Part shown: positions 43,501-47,970 of the stretch, in pieces
Layout: each line of letters starts with the position of its first letter
Numbering within the stretch: position 1 is the stretch's first letter
DNA from: Pyxicephalus adspersus
Lineage: Eukaryota > Chordata > Amphibia > Anura > Pyxicephalidae
Length of the DNA: 64,000 nt
Reading direction: 5' to 3'
NCBI RefSeq assembly: GCF_032062135.1
Contig: NC_092859.1
Coordinates: forward strand, 34,472,583-34,536,582
Notes under the pieces: model-generated
The model's database searches: none
What the model saw: only the letters and a program-made list of their open reading frames with translations
Told to the model about the DNA's origin: nothing
Made by a program: the position numbers and the translations under genes

Positions 43501-45034
43501 GAAAAAAGTGATCAATAAATGTTGTATAATAAAAAAATGTGGTAGATATAAAAAGAATGACACAGAATATGTAATCCTTTAGGCAAAAGAAAGAAATATT
43601 ATATATTTTATATATATAAATATCTCAACCAAACACATCTTCTCCATTGACAAGTGTACCAGTATTAAAATGAACTAGTAAATCTCACATCTGTATCCTT
43701 TGAATGCCTCTTTTGTTATCTGTGCCACAATGCCAAATCTGGTAAAGGAAAGGGCTGAGGCAAAGAAAAATGATCCCAGCTTTCAACACCATCAGAAGGC
43801 TAGGGTAATGCCCCAAGGCCTGCCCACTACCTCCTAGATACCCAAAATCCCATGAGAATGCACTCCTTCAATCAATCGGGTATATTTTGAGTGCCGAGAT
43901 ACACCAGTAGACATTAGTGAGGAAGGGTCACATAACCTACACTTCTGCTAATTTTGTTTTTGGGTTAAGCTAACCATCTATGGGATATTTACTTTGATAA
44001 GATAAGATGCATACTGTTGCTCCTAATTCTGCTCATTTAAAAGAGCACTCAAAACCCATCTTTTCAAATCTGCCTACCTATCTTTTTCTGTCTTCTAAAA
44101 CCCTCATTACTTACCCAACATTCCATATGCCTCCCAGTGTGTGATACTTCCCCCACCTGTTAGATTGTAAGCTCTTCGGGGTAGGGTCCTCTCCTCCTGT
44201 GTTACTGTCTGTATCTGTCTGTCATTTACAACCCCTATTTAATATACAGTGTTGTGTACTATGTTGGCGCTATATAAAGTTTATTATTAAAATTAATATT
44301 ACTGGTAATATTTTTTGATTAAAAAAGGGTATTTTTGGTTTGTGTGCTTTGCTTGTTTAAGCTGGGCAGCTGGATCAAAGTGATACCTCCCTAGACATTC
44401 CCAGCTCCTATTTTAAAACACAGAGCCATTGATTATACCTGGTTTTGTAGCTCTCCTCCAATTGTGTCAGTTTACTATATATTTGCATTTGGTTATATAT
44501 GTGTGCTATTGGCAAAGACATTTTTATATCATAAAGTATTGTTTAGCAATAGAGGGATATAGTATGTGGCCGAATGCGGGGGGTTTATCAGAATATTAAG
44601 TATTAAAATGTGCTCACACCACCAAAACATATTAGAATTCCCATTTACAATAATTTCAGTCCTATTTAATTCCCTGTATAGCAGTGCTCAGTATGAGAGA
44701 AGGAGAGGAAGCACCTGGAGCCAATCAGACATCCTGCATTCTCATGTGCTTTTAACAAACATGAGAACAGAATAGGAGGGTGAAGAGATAACCTTATCAA
44801 TATTTTGCTGTTCCTAAATTGTCCAGTTACAGGCTGCAGGTAGGGAGGTGATCTTGGTGCGTTTCTTTACTTCTTGATATTTTCCCTGAGAGTACCATTT
44901 TAAAATTTGATCATTGATCTTTTATTTCATTTGTATTTTTAAGAATACTGAAAGAACAAGAAGATAAAGAAAAGGAAAAGACAATACGGCTGCTGGACTC
45001 TCCCAAGAAGAAGAGCTGCTGTTCCAGGCAGTAG
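4348..45034 (+). CDS. CRACR2A: CRACR2A (EFCAB4B), EF-hand calcium-sensing large Rab GTPase, 17 coding exons
   Basis: The spliced CDS joins 4348-4539, 6192-6303, 6761-6950, 10284-10430, 12344-12434, 17641-17736, 21768-21955, 23830-23901, 24198-24243, 25117-25211, 28729-29065, 33199-33331, 38505-38586, 39237-39351, 39669-39770, 41608-41684 and 44944-45034. This gives 2166 nt and 721 residues; the human long form is about 731. All introns are GT-AG and phases agree. EF-hands lie at about 44-100, a coiled coil at about 205-378, a disordered acidic linker at about 395-525 and the Rab domain at about 533-692. GTPase motifs are GNSSVGKT (540-547), T565, WDTAGQE (587-593), NKTD (646-649) and ECSA (674-677); the end is KKKSCCSRQ. 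In mammals the short form regulates ORAI1/STIM1 calcium entry, and the long form is a prenylated, vesicle-associated Rab GTPase in lymphocytes and mast cells. RASEF and RAB44 share the layout, but exon sequences match CRACR2A. Function is inferred from homology. Confidence 0.97.
4540..6191 (+). other. CRACR2A intron 1
   Basis: AT-rich intron between exons 1 and 2. It has a small duplicated patch of CTGCAGTGA/CTGTAGATC at about 5598-5656. No mobile element or other gene recognised. Confidence 0.7.
6192..6303 (+). CDS. CRACR2A: CRACR2A coding exon 2, canonical second EF-hand
   Basis: Acceptor TTTTAG, donor GTAAGT, ends in phase 1. Codes residues 65-101 and includes the EF-hand loop [12 protein letters not shown] (85-96), with D1, D3, N5, G6, L8 and E12 all canonical. 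This should be the main calcium-binding site. Confidence 0.95.
6761..6950 (+). CDS. CRACR2A: CRACR2A coding exon 3
   Basis: Acceptor CATTTCAG, donor GTAAGT, phase 1 to phase 2. Codes residues 102-164, a charged, glutamate-rich segment that follows the EF-hand pair and leads into the helical region. It is less conserved than its neighbours. Confidence 0.9.
7348..7679. mobile_element. Harbinger-like MITE copy A
   Basis: Starts AGCTGGGTACACACGTGG and ends in TATGTAGCC, flanked by TTA at 7345-7347 and 7680-7682, a 3-bp target duplication typical of PIF/Harbinger elements. The interior closely matches copy D (35571-35903), including CATGAACGAGTGCTGTA and CCCTGCTGCGCGCTCTCCCC. No transposase, so non-autonomous. 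The chance ORFs here are not genes. Confidence 0.8.
9760..10200. repeat. Unclassified GC-richer repeat-like block
   Basis: Differs in composition from the surrounding AT-rich intron and carries overlapping open frames on both strands. Phrases such as CACAAGGTCGGTCCAGGCAGC resemble retroelement leader sequence of frogs, but I cannot name a family. Confidence 0.35.
10284..10430 (+). CDS. CRACR2A: CRACR2A coding exon 4
   Basis: Acceptor TTAAAG, donor GTCAGT, phase 2 to phase 2. Codes about residues 165-213, including the conserved blocks [12 protein letters not shown] and [18 protein letters not shown]. These lead from the EF-hand region into the coiled coil. Confidence 0.95.
10431..12343 (+). 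other. CRACR2A intron 4, with a C-rich repeat-like block
   Basis: From about 10620 to 11990 the plus strand is markedly C/T-rich with few G, including a run of 13 C at 11136-11148. The beginning (GGCCATATTAGGCACTTTAT...) resembles the terminal region of the Ngaro-like elements at 14.0 and 29.9 kb, so it may be a solo end of a related element. This is tentative. Confidence 0.35.
12344..12434 (+). CDS. CRACR2A: CRACR2A coding exon 5, start of coiled coil
   Basis: Acceptor AACCAG, donor GTAGGT, phase 2 to phase 0. Codes residues 214-244 with the strongly conserved [17 protein letters not shown] helix. Confidence 0.95.
12590..12972 (+). mobile_element. Tc1/mariner-type transposase remnant, + strand
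   Basis: Contains the Tc1 hallmarks in order: ACTGGTACAGTTAATGC, a CAAGGCCAGCTCCATAAAGAC block, GAACACTTTTGATGAGCTGG (from the EHLWDEL region) and a 3' part ending ATGGGTTGTCCAACAAGCTT. Stops and an internal deletion make it inactive. The 3' part matches the fragment at 29108-29253. It lies in CRACR2A intron 5. Confidence 0.75.
14390..14970 (-). pseudogene. SGNH-hydrolase-like domain of Ngaro-like copy 1
   Basis: Block I reads [11 protein letters not shown] (about 14900-14940), where a serine is expected after GH but the codon TTC (14910-14912) gives Phe. The block with GG and N is interrupted by a one-base frame change near 14760. The C-terminal block [15 protein letters not shown] (D and H of the catalytic pair) is at about 14450-14505. 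The domain is inactive in this copy. Confidence 0.75.
15030..15773 (-). pseudogene. Tyrosine recombinase remnant of Ngaro-like copy 1
   Basis: The N-terminal part ([13 protein letters not shown]...NKRRPV) is at about 15600-15773. The C-terminal part in another frame ([20 protein letters not shown]) is at about 15180-15300. The last part, with [15 protein letters not shown] including the presumed nucleophilic tyrosine, is at about 15035-15150. The domain is split over several frames and the central part is missing or unrecognised. Confidence 0.75.
16106..16408 (-). pseudogene. Broken RNase H of Ngaro-like copy 1
   Basis: The frame starting near 16406 gives [19 protein letters not shown] and then LLELFP. 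A second frame continues with [15 protein letters not shown] and [14 protein letters not shown] frameshift near 16200-16230 splits the domain. The D, E and D positions of the RNase H active site are each still recognisable. Confidence 0.8.
16495..17152 (-). pseudogene. Broken reverse transcriptase of Ngaro-like copy 1
   Basis: Two overlapping minus-strand frames hold RT blocks. One has a [17 protein letters not shown] segment and the other continues from FFVRNIQF through [11 protein letters not shown] and [15 protein letters not shown]. The active-site motif, usually YxDD, reads YFND (codons at 16795-16806), so the first catalytic aspartate is replaced by asparagine. A frame change separates the N-terminal and palm parts. 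Confidence 0.85.
17641..17736 (+). CDS. CRACR2A: CRACR2A coding exon 6, coiled coil
   Basis: Acceptor TTTCAATCAG, donor GTAATT, phase 0 at both ends. Codes residues 245-276, a heptad-rich helix rich in E, L, Q and K ([18 protein letters not shown]). Confidence 0.95.
19983..20281. mobile_element. Harbinger-like MITE copy B
   Basis: 299 bp bounded by GGCTGCGTACGCACGTCAGA and TTTGACGTGTGTACGTAGCC, with TTA on both sides (19980-19982 and 20282-20284). It contains an imperfect version of the GTCGTTGGAAAGGATC hairpin found in copy D. Confidence 0.85.
20861..21155 (-). mobile_element. tRNA-derived SINE with LINE-type tail
   Basis: Read on the minus strand, it begins with a tRNA-like head: TGGCTCAGTTGACTCTCGCC as A-box region and GGGTTGAGGCCCGG as a decayed B box. 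A body with GGTTTCCTCCCACATTAC follows. It ends in the ATATGTTGGCGCTATATAAA tail plus ATA repeats, shared with the LINE tails at 1.7 and 44.1 kb. It is not a functional tRNA gene. Confidence 0.7.
21768..21955 (+). CDS. CRACR2A: CRACR2A coding exon 7, coiled coil
   Basis: Acceptor TTGTTGCAG, donor GTACAT, phase 0 to phase 2. Codes residues 277-338 and the core of the coiled coil ([16 protein letters not shown] and [10 protein letters not shown]). A Harbinger-like MITE is inserted only about 60 bases downstream of the donor. Confidence 0.95.
22016..22367. mobile_element. Harbinger-like MITE copy C
   Basis: Begins GGCTGCGTACACACGTCC and ends GTGTGTACGTAGCT, flanked by TTA at 22013-22015 and 22368-22370. 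The interior differs from copies A, B and D and is packed with CGAACGAC/GTCGTTCG-type short inverted motifs. It inserted about 60 bases downstream of CRACR2A exon 7. Confidence 0.8.
22390..22560. mobile_element. Fold-back MITE
   Basis: CAAAGTGAATTATCAT near the left and CTTTGCAAAGTGAATTTTTG near the right are roughly inverted, as are the inner ATCCAATCACATGCAAGGAA and TTGCACATGATTGG. The whole is a fold-back element next to MITE copy C. Confidence 0.5.
23830..23901 (+). CDS. CRACR2A: CRACR2A coding exon 8, coiled coil
   Basis: Acceptor CATTACAG, donor GTACTT, phase 2 to phase 2. Codes residues 339-362 ([13 protein letters not shown]...LLKQLDLL), near identical to the mammalian helix. Confidence 0.95.
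24198..24243 (+). CDS. CRACR2A: CRACR2A coding exon 9, end of coiled coil
   Basis: A 46-nt exon, acceptor AATTTAG, donor GTAACA, phase 2 to phase 0. Codes residues 363-378 ([15 protein letters not shown]). Its length and phase fit both neighbours exactly. Confidence 0.94.
24244..25116 (+). other. CRACR2A intron 9
   Basis: Contains a pyrimidine-rich stretch at about 24460-24590. No further gene or well-defined repeat recognised. Confidence 0.6.
25117..25211 (+). CDS. CRACR2A: CRACR2A coding exon 10
   Basis: Acceptor ATATTACAG, donor GTAAAC, phase 0 to phase 2. Codes residues 379-409, a basic/serine-rich stretch with the conserved RSGSVIGKY motif. If the donor is not used, the frame reads AGG TAA and ends immediately (TAA at 25213-25215), giving a 410-residue product without the Rab domain. 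Confidence 0.95.
25519..25524 (+). terminator. Candidate intronic poly(A) signal for a short CRACR2A isoform
   Basis: AATAAA about 300 bases after the in-frame stop met when exon 10 is read through into the intron. It could end a transcript encoding a 410-residue protein without the Rab domain. Use is unproven. Confidence 0.3.
26311..26436. other. Assembly gap
   Basis: 126 undetermined bases in CRACR2A intron 10. No coding exon is missing, because exons 10 and 11 join in phase. Confidence 0.99.
27640..27990. repeat. CAAGTC-rich repeat with 64-bp inverted repeat
   Basis: Region 27650-27745 has many spaced copies of CAAGTC/AAGTCGAGTC. It is followed by an inverted repeat, arms 27808-27837 and 27842-27871 (27 of 30 positions paired, 4-base loop), and then by AAGCAAGTCGCAAGTTGACTTGC at about 27949. 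It is probably one interspersed element. Confidence 0.6.
28729..29065 (+). CDS. CRACR2A: CRACR2A coding exon 11, acidic linker
   Basis: The longest coding exon (337 nt), acceptor TTGTACAG, donor GTAAGA, phase 2 to phase 0. Codes residues 410-522, a low-conservation acidic and serine-rich linker. The recognisable anchors are [13 protein letters not shown] and [10 protein letters not shown]. In mammals this region contains a proline-rich segment that binds VAV1; no clear polyproline run is visible here. Confidence 0.93.
29108..29253 (+). mobile_element. Tc1-type transposon 3' end fragment
   Basis: CTTCCAACAAGAGTATAGGC, GGATGTCCAACAAGCTGACAT and GGCCAGGTGCCCACAAACTT form the 3' coding end and terminal region of the same Tc1 family as the remnant at 12590-12972. 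It begins about 40 bases after exon 11. Confidence 0.65.
30380..30890 (-). pseudogene. SGNH-hydrolase-like domain of Ngaro-like copy 2
   Basis: Minus-strand pieces include LLIGRSYV (block I, with the serine kept), VRWIGVPGM, and a C-terminal [15 protein letters not shown]...EGVHLNVIG, where the usual D of DGVH is E. The pieces fall in different frames with stops between them, so no intact enzyme is coded. Confidence 0.65.
31087..31329 (-). pseudogene. Tyrosine recombinase remnant of Ngaro-like copy 2
   Basis: An open frame with [20 protein letters not shown] and [16 protein letters not shown], the Arg of the recombinase box A included. The following sequence carries a 22-bp tandem duplication at about 31071-31116 (TAATACTCAAACTCACCTC twice), after which the domain degrades. 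Confidence 0.75.
31769..32188 (-). pseudogene. RNase H region of Ngaro-like copy 2
   Basis: A continuous 139-codon frame with [18 protein letters not shown] (the connection following RT), then [27 protein letters not shown] and [17 protein letters not shown]. The catalytic D (YTDAA) and E (LELFP) are present, and the frame ends shortly before the next expected Asp. It is the best preserved piece of the element. Confidence 0.85.
32172..32591 (-). pseudogene. Gag-like/ORF1 remnant of Ngaro-like copy 2
   Basis: A 139-codon minus-strand frame rich in Ala, Ser, Pro, Glu and Cys, with no recognised fold. It sits where ORF1 of such elements is expected and reads up to the RNase H region. The sequence is unusually GC-rich with repeated GCCGCAGCCCCCAC and GTGAGGCC motifs. 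Function unknown. Confidence 0.5.
33199..33331 (+). CDS. CRACR2A: CRACR2A coding exon 12, Rab P-loop
   Basis: Acceptor TTTTTCCAG, donor GTAAGC, phase 0 to phase 1. Codes residues 523-566 and the start of the GTPase fold: [20 protein letters not shown] contains the P-loop G540-T547, and SATVG contains the switch I threonine (T565). Confidence 0.96.
35571..35903. mobile_element. Harbinger-like MITE copy D
   Basis: Begins AAGCCGCATACACACGTGC and ends TTTGACGTGTGTACGTAGC; TTA on the left (35568-35570) and TCA on the right (one-base decay). It contains a perfect 16-bp stem with a 6-base loop (35597-35634) and a second hairpin with 14-bp arms (35773-35786 and 35797-35810). Confidence 0.85.
35930..36305 (+). 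repeat. Long pyrimidine-rich tract
   Basis: Nearly 380 bases dominated by C and T on the plus strand (TCTCCTCTTCC...-type), following MITE copy D directly. The open frame across it is a by-product of composition and is not a gene. Confidence 0.7.
38505..38586 (+). CDS. CRACR2A: CRACR2A coding exon 13, Rab switch I-II
   Basis: Acceptor GTTGCAG, donor GTCAGT, phase 1 to phase 2. Codes residues 567-593 with GIDYSVKTV and the G3 motif WDTAGQE, including catalytic Q592. Confidence 0.96.
39237..39351 (+). CDS. CRACR2A: CRACR2A coding exon 14, Rab core
   Basis: Acceptor TGGAACAG, donor GTAAGG, phase 2 to phase 0. Codes residues 594-632: [20 protein letters not shown] and the helix ending in [10 protein letters not shown], both typical of Rab switch II and alpha 3. 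Confidence 0.96.
39669..39770 (+). CDS. CRACR2A: CRACR2A coding exon 15, Rab G4 motif
   Basis: Acceptor TTCCGTAG, donor GTAAAG, phase 0 at both ends. Codes residues 633-666 with the guanine-specificity motif LGNKTD (N646, K647, D649) and [12 protein letters not shown]. Confidence 0.96.
40710..40905 (+). repeat. Degenerate TTAGGG-like segment
   Basis: Several spaced GGGTTA, TTAGGG and GGTTAAAG motifs (for example TTGTTAGGGTTAAAG and GCATTAGGGTTACATG). Copies are irregular and interrupted, so it is not an intact telomeric array. Confidence 0.5.
41200..41485. repeat. Interspersed repeat, copy 1 of a pair
   Basis: TTTAACCAAGGTTCCTCAAG through GAGCAATTTGTATTTCTCAG, GGATATAGTAATTACAGGAG and TTTAGAAAGGCTGAA. 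The inner part recurs at 42708-42935 in the same orientation, about 1.5 kb away. Probably a DNA-transposon-derived MITE; family not assigned. Confidence 0.6.
41608..41684 (+). CDS. CRACR2A: CRACR2A coding exon 16, Rab G5 motif
   Basis: Acceptor CTTCTAG, donor GTGAGT, phase 0 to phase 2. Codes residues 667-691 with the G5 motif [11 protein letters not shown] and the last GTPase helix ([10 protein letters not shown]). Confidence 0.96.
42708..42935. repeat. Interspersed repeat, copy 2 of a pair (truncated)
   Basis: GAGCAATTTGTGTCTCCCAG, CCAGCAATGTAAGAG, GATATAGTAATTATAGCAGG and TTGAAAGTTATTTAACAGG parallel the copy at 41200-41485. The left end with AACCAAGGTTCC is missing. Confidence 0.6.
44033..44287 (+). 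mobile_element. 3' end of Rex1/CR1-like LINE with C-terminal coding trace
   Basis: [15 protein letters not shown], a typical C-terminal phrase of Rex1/CR1-type LINE proteins, is coded at 44033-44077. The noncoding tail follows (AGATTGTAAGCTCTTCGGGG ... TGTTGGCGCTATATAAAG). It links the orphan tails at 1.7 and 58.4 kb to a LINE. Confidence 0.7.
44944..45034 (+). CDS. CRACR2A: CRACR2A coding exon 17 with stop
   Basis: Acceptor TTTTTAAG; the stop TAG is 45032-45034. Codes residues 692-721, a charged helix ([12 protein letters not shown]) and the tail KKKSCCSRQ. The double cysteine is the expected Rab prenylation site. Three residues follow it, so the last four (CSRQ) formally resemble a weak CaaX box. 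Confidence 0.95.
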
Positions 45035-45210
45035 ACAACTACGTTTATATTCTGATAATGTATACACTACTGTTCTATGACTGATTGTCTTTACTGTATA
45101 TTTATGTAGTATAATACTACCAATAGTCAATATATGTATTGCTACATTGCTACAAAATAATATATAATTCAGGAAAATGTTCCTTATACTGCTATTCAGA
45201 ACACTGAAAG

Positions 45211-45216
45211 AATAAA
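45211..45216 (+). terminator. Poly(A) signal AATAAA of CRACR2A
   Basis: First AATAAA after the CRACR2A stop, 177 nt downstream, followed by a T-rich stretch at about 45230-45236. This gives a short 3' UTR. Other signals further on are possible. Confidence 0.6.
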
Positions 45217-45367
45217 ATTCTAAGATTTATTTTTTTAAAGTAACCTGGGTAATTTAAACTGAGCATATGGTGAAAATGATTAAAGCAGGGATTACCTTCT
45301 AGGAGAAACATTTGATAAAATGATCTGCATACTCAGTGTCATTTAATAGAGTGGATATAGTGTGTCA

Positions 45368-45381
45368 CCAGCAGGGGGCAG
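45368..45381 (+). promoter_or_regulatory. Candidate CTCF-binding motif between convergent genes
   Basis: CCAGCAGGGGGCAG fits the vertebrate CTCF core consensus at every position of CCASYAGRKGGCRS. It is about 155 bases after the CRACR2A poly(A) signal and 5.2 kb from the PRMT8 stop. Occupancy cannot be told from sequence, and the motif could be carried by a repeat. Confidence 0.45.
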
Positions 45382-47825
45382 CAGGCTCTCACCAAAGAAC
45401 AACTCTAGGCTATGTAGTCTTCCAGAGAGCTGTTTAGGAGTTGGGATGAAGTTAGGACATGCTGAAGGTCAGGGCTAACTGGAGGTCAGGGATTGTAACA
45501 TACAAATGTAATCCAGAAACCCACAAAGGATCATGGCAGCTGGCAGGCAGCGTGTGAAAAACAATTTTAACCGGGGCAACTATTGGCTACAGCTATAGGA
45601 GGATGATAAGCAAAGTCTAAAAGCATGATGAGAAAAGATGCTAGCAAAGTCCTAATAAGTCGTTGTATATAAATACACATCATTAGCCAAGACGATCAGG
45701 ATCACGATACAGAATGTGCGGACTAAGTGCATGGCTCCTAATTTAAGTACTGCTAATTGAGGTCAGTTGTGCAGCTTTAGTGTAACCCAGACACAGTGCT
45801 GTATTGTATTGTGAGCAGTTCATCACAGCAGATTTGAGTACCTTAGAGGGACTACAAAGGTTACCTGATTACAGGTTGATTGTTACATACAGAGAGCTCT
45901 CATCTATTTCCCATGCCTTCCTATGTTTCTAAGTGTTATGGGCAGCCTCATTGACCAGTAAGATGGGTATAGGAGCAGGTGTTTGCCAGACCCTTAAAGG
46001 AACAGTAAGAGAAGATGCACACCTGCCATTTGTTTAATTTTGTGCTGTTCCCCGTGGCTAGCACCTTGCTTGAGAACTCAACAAGAAACAGCATCTGCAC
46101 ATTTGACAGCTGGTGCCAGTGAGTGGTACTACTACCCCTATTCAGAGCTGCCGGGGTTACATGTAGTGCCTCCCCATGCCGCAGTGTTTCCTGGCATGAG
46201 GAAGCGCTAAACACACCATGTGGATAAGCCCTACAGTTTCTTACATTATTTCAGCAGCCTATATACCCGACTTAACTGATCCTACTGATGTGTGTTTTAA
46301 ATGGAAGGCAACCTCAGCCTAAGCATTTTTCATTATGTGCTCAGTTTGAATTGCCCAGGTTTGTAACAAGTTTACTTTAAACAAAAATGAAAAATTAGAA
46401 TTCTGCTTTCATATGAAAGAATGTTTCATGTTGGTAGTTTGATCTTTGGTGTCCAATGAAACAATACAATACACTTACCTCTGTTTAGAGAGGAAGGATC
46501 ATTTGTTTTCTTGTGCAGCCCCTGTCATAGCAGCGTATGTAATTGCTACCAAGTTAATGGATAGGACGGTCCAATATGGAAATTCAGTATGCAGACACTT
46601 AGGTAGCACCAAGGCCCAGATCAGGGGGAAGGTAGTAAAAAGCCTAAATTGTGTAGGCAATTAAGTAGAGTGCACGTAGGTAGAGTCTTACTTCTGTTGT
46701 TAGAAGCTCCATATATTTATGAAAAAGGTCCATACTAATGTGGGCCCATCTGGGAACCAAGGTAAAGATTCCCCCCTCCCCAACTAAAAAAATAGAAGCA
46801 AATGTGCAATTCAACCAACCATCATCTACCCGGACCGTAATTTCCATCTGAGTAGGCTGGCCAGGTAGATGTGACAAAGCATATAGTGAATACTACAAAA
46901 CCAGGCCTTAGACTGAAAAAAAAGCTGTCTGTGTGACCCAAGTATTCCTGTTTATAGTATCAACCTTCTTCAATAAAGAGTTCCTATTTCATAAATGCTA
47001 ATTCCTAAATGCAGAACCAGTTTAAATTTCTATAACTCAGATCAATACGGGATGATTTACACTTATTTGTTAGTGCACATTGATAAATATCACCTAAAAA
47101 TTATGAATTTATTTTGAAGAAGTTTTTCAAGTCTGACTGTCAAGCAATGCTTTAATATCTGGTTGTTGTGTTAATATATAATGTCCAATAGCATTATTTA
47201 TTATAAGTTTCTAAAGCTGTGTTGCTGTTTTGCTCAACCAAATGTGTTTCTTGTTTATTGCAACTTTGGTTAAATTTTTGTCTTCTTACAACCCCCAGCC
47301 AATGGGAATTCTCACCAACATATACCTTAACAATGGACATAGAGCAGATTATTTACAATAGCAACAGGCGTCACTGTGCATTCTTATTGGCTGATAATTT
47401 CAGAGGCAGGACAGCCCCCTAAAAATCACCATCCAATAAGAATCCTTACTGTCATATACCTAAACAACAGCCTTACCGTCTGTTACCAAGTGTTTGCCGT
47501 GGTTACAAGTGGTGGTAAGCTGGCTGTTATGCAGTGGGCATCTGCTTTCTGTAGTAACTAGTCAGATTGTTTTTTTTCTCTATGTTGTTTAGCATGGCAT
47601 TAGTTGTTTAATTCCATTATTTTAATAGAGCCCTTGCAGCTGCTATTTACCTTCACTTCTATTCTCCAATACTCCTCAAAAGGAGCCCATGACTCCTTCC
47701 ATGTGACCAGACTGGTGCTTTGTGATTGGCTTCTCAGGTACCCAGCTTTGTTACACAGGGACAGGGAGAGTCCTCAACCCCGTGTAAGCTCCAGTAGTAC
47801 TATTTGTTCATATGGGTACACAAAG

Positions 47826-47970
47826 GGCTATTTATAAAACAGGCAATCTGACATAACATTAGAAATTCCCTGGCGGGAATCAGTTACTGCCATTTAAACA
47901 CATTGACCTTAAGGATTCCCACAAGGGAATGTTTTAGGGAATGTCTGATTCCCTGTGTTATATAGAGCCT
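47826..47970. mobile_element. Palindromic MITE
   Basis: The left end GGGCTATTTATAAAACAGGC and the right end CCCTGTGTTATATAGAGCC are inverted, with inner TTCCCTGGCGGGAATC facing GATTCCCACAAGGGAATG. The terminal inverted repeats cover much of the 145 bp. Confidence 0.65.

Larger units (their letters stand above)
41685..44943 (+). other. CRACR2A intron 16
   Basis: Contains repeat copy 2 (42708-42935) and a LINE 3' end (44033-44287). The stretch at 42350-42560 is not an obvious repeat and has a texture seen in conserved noncoding DNA. No gene recognised. Confidence 0.6.

Noticed and set aside
4348..45034. Assignment of the large Rab gene to RASEF (RAB45) or RAB44
   Set aside because: EF-hand, coiled-coil and GTPase segments match CRACR2A in order and wording, and PRMT8 is the expected neighbour of CRACR2A.
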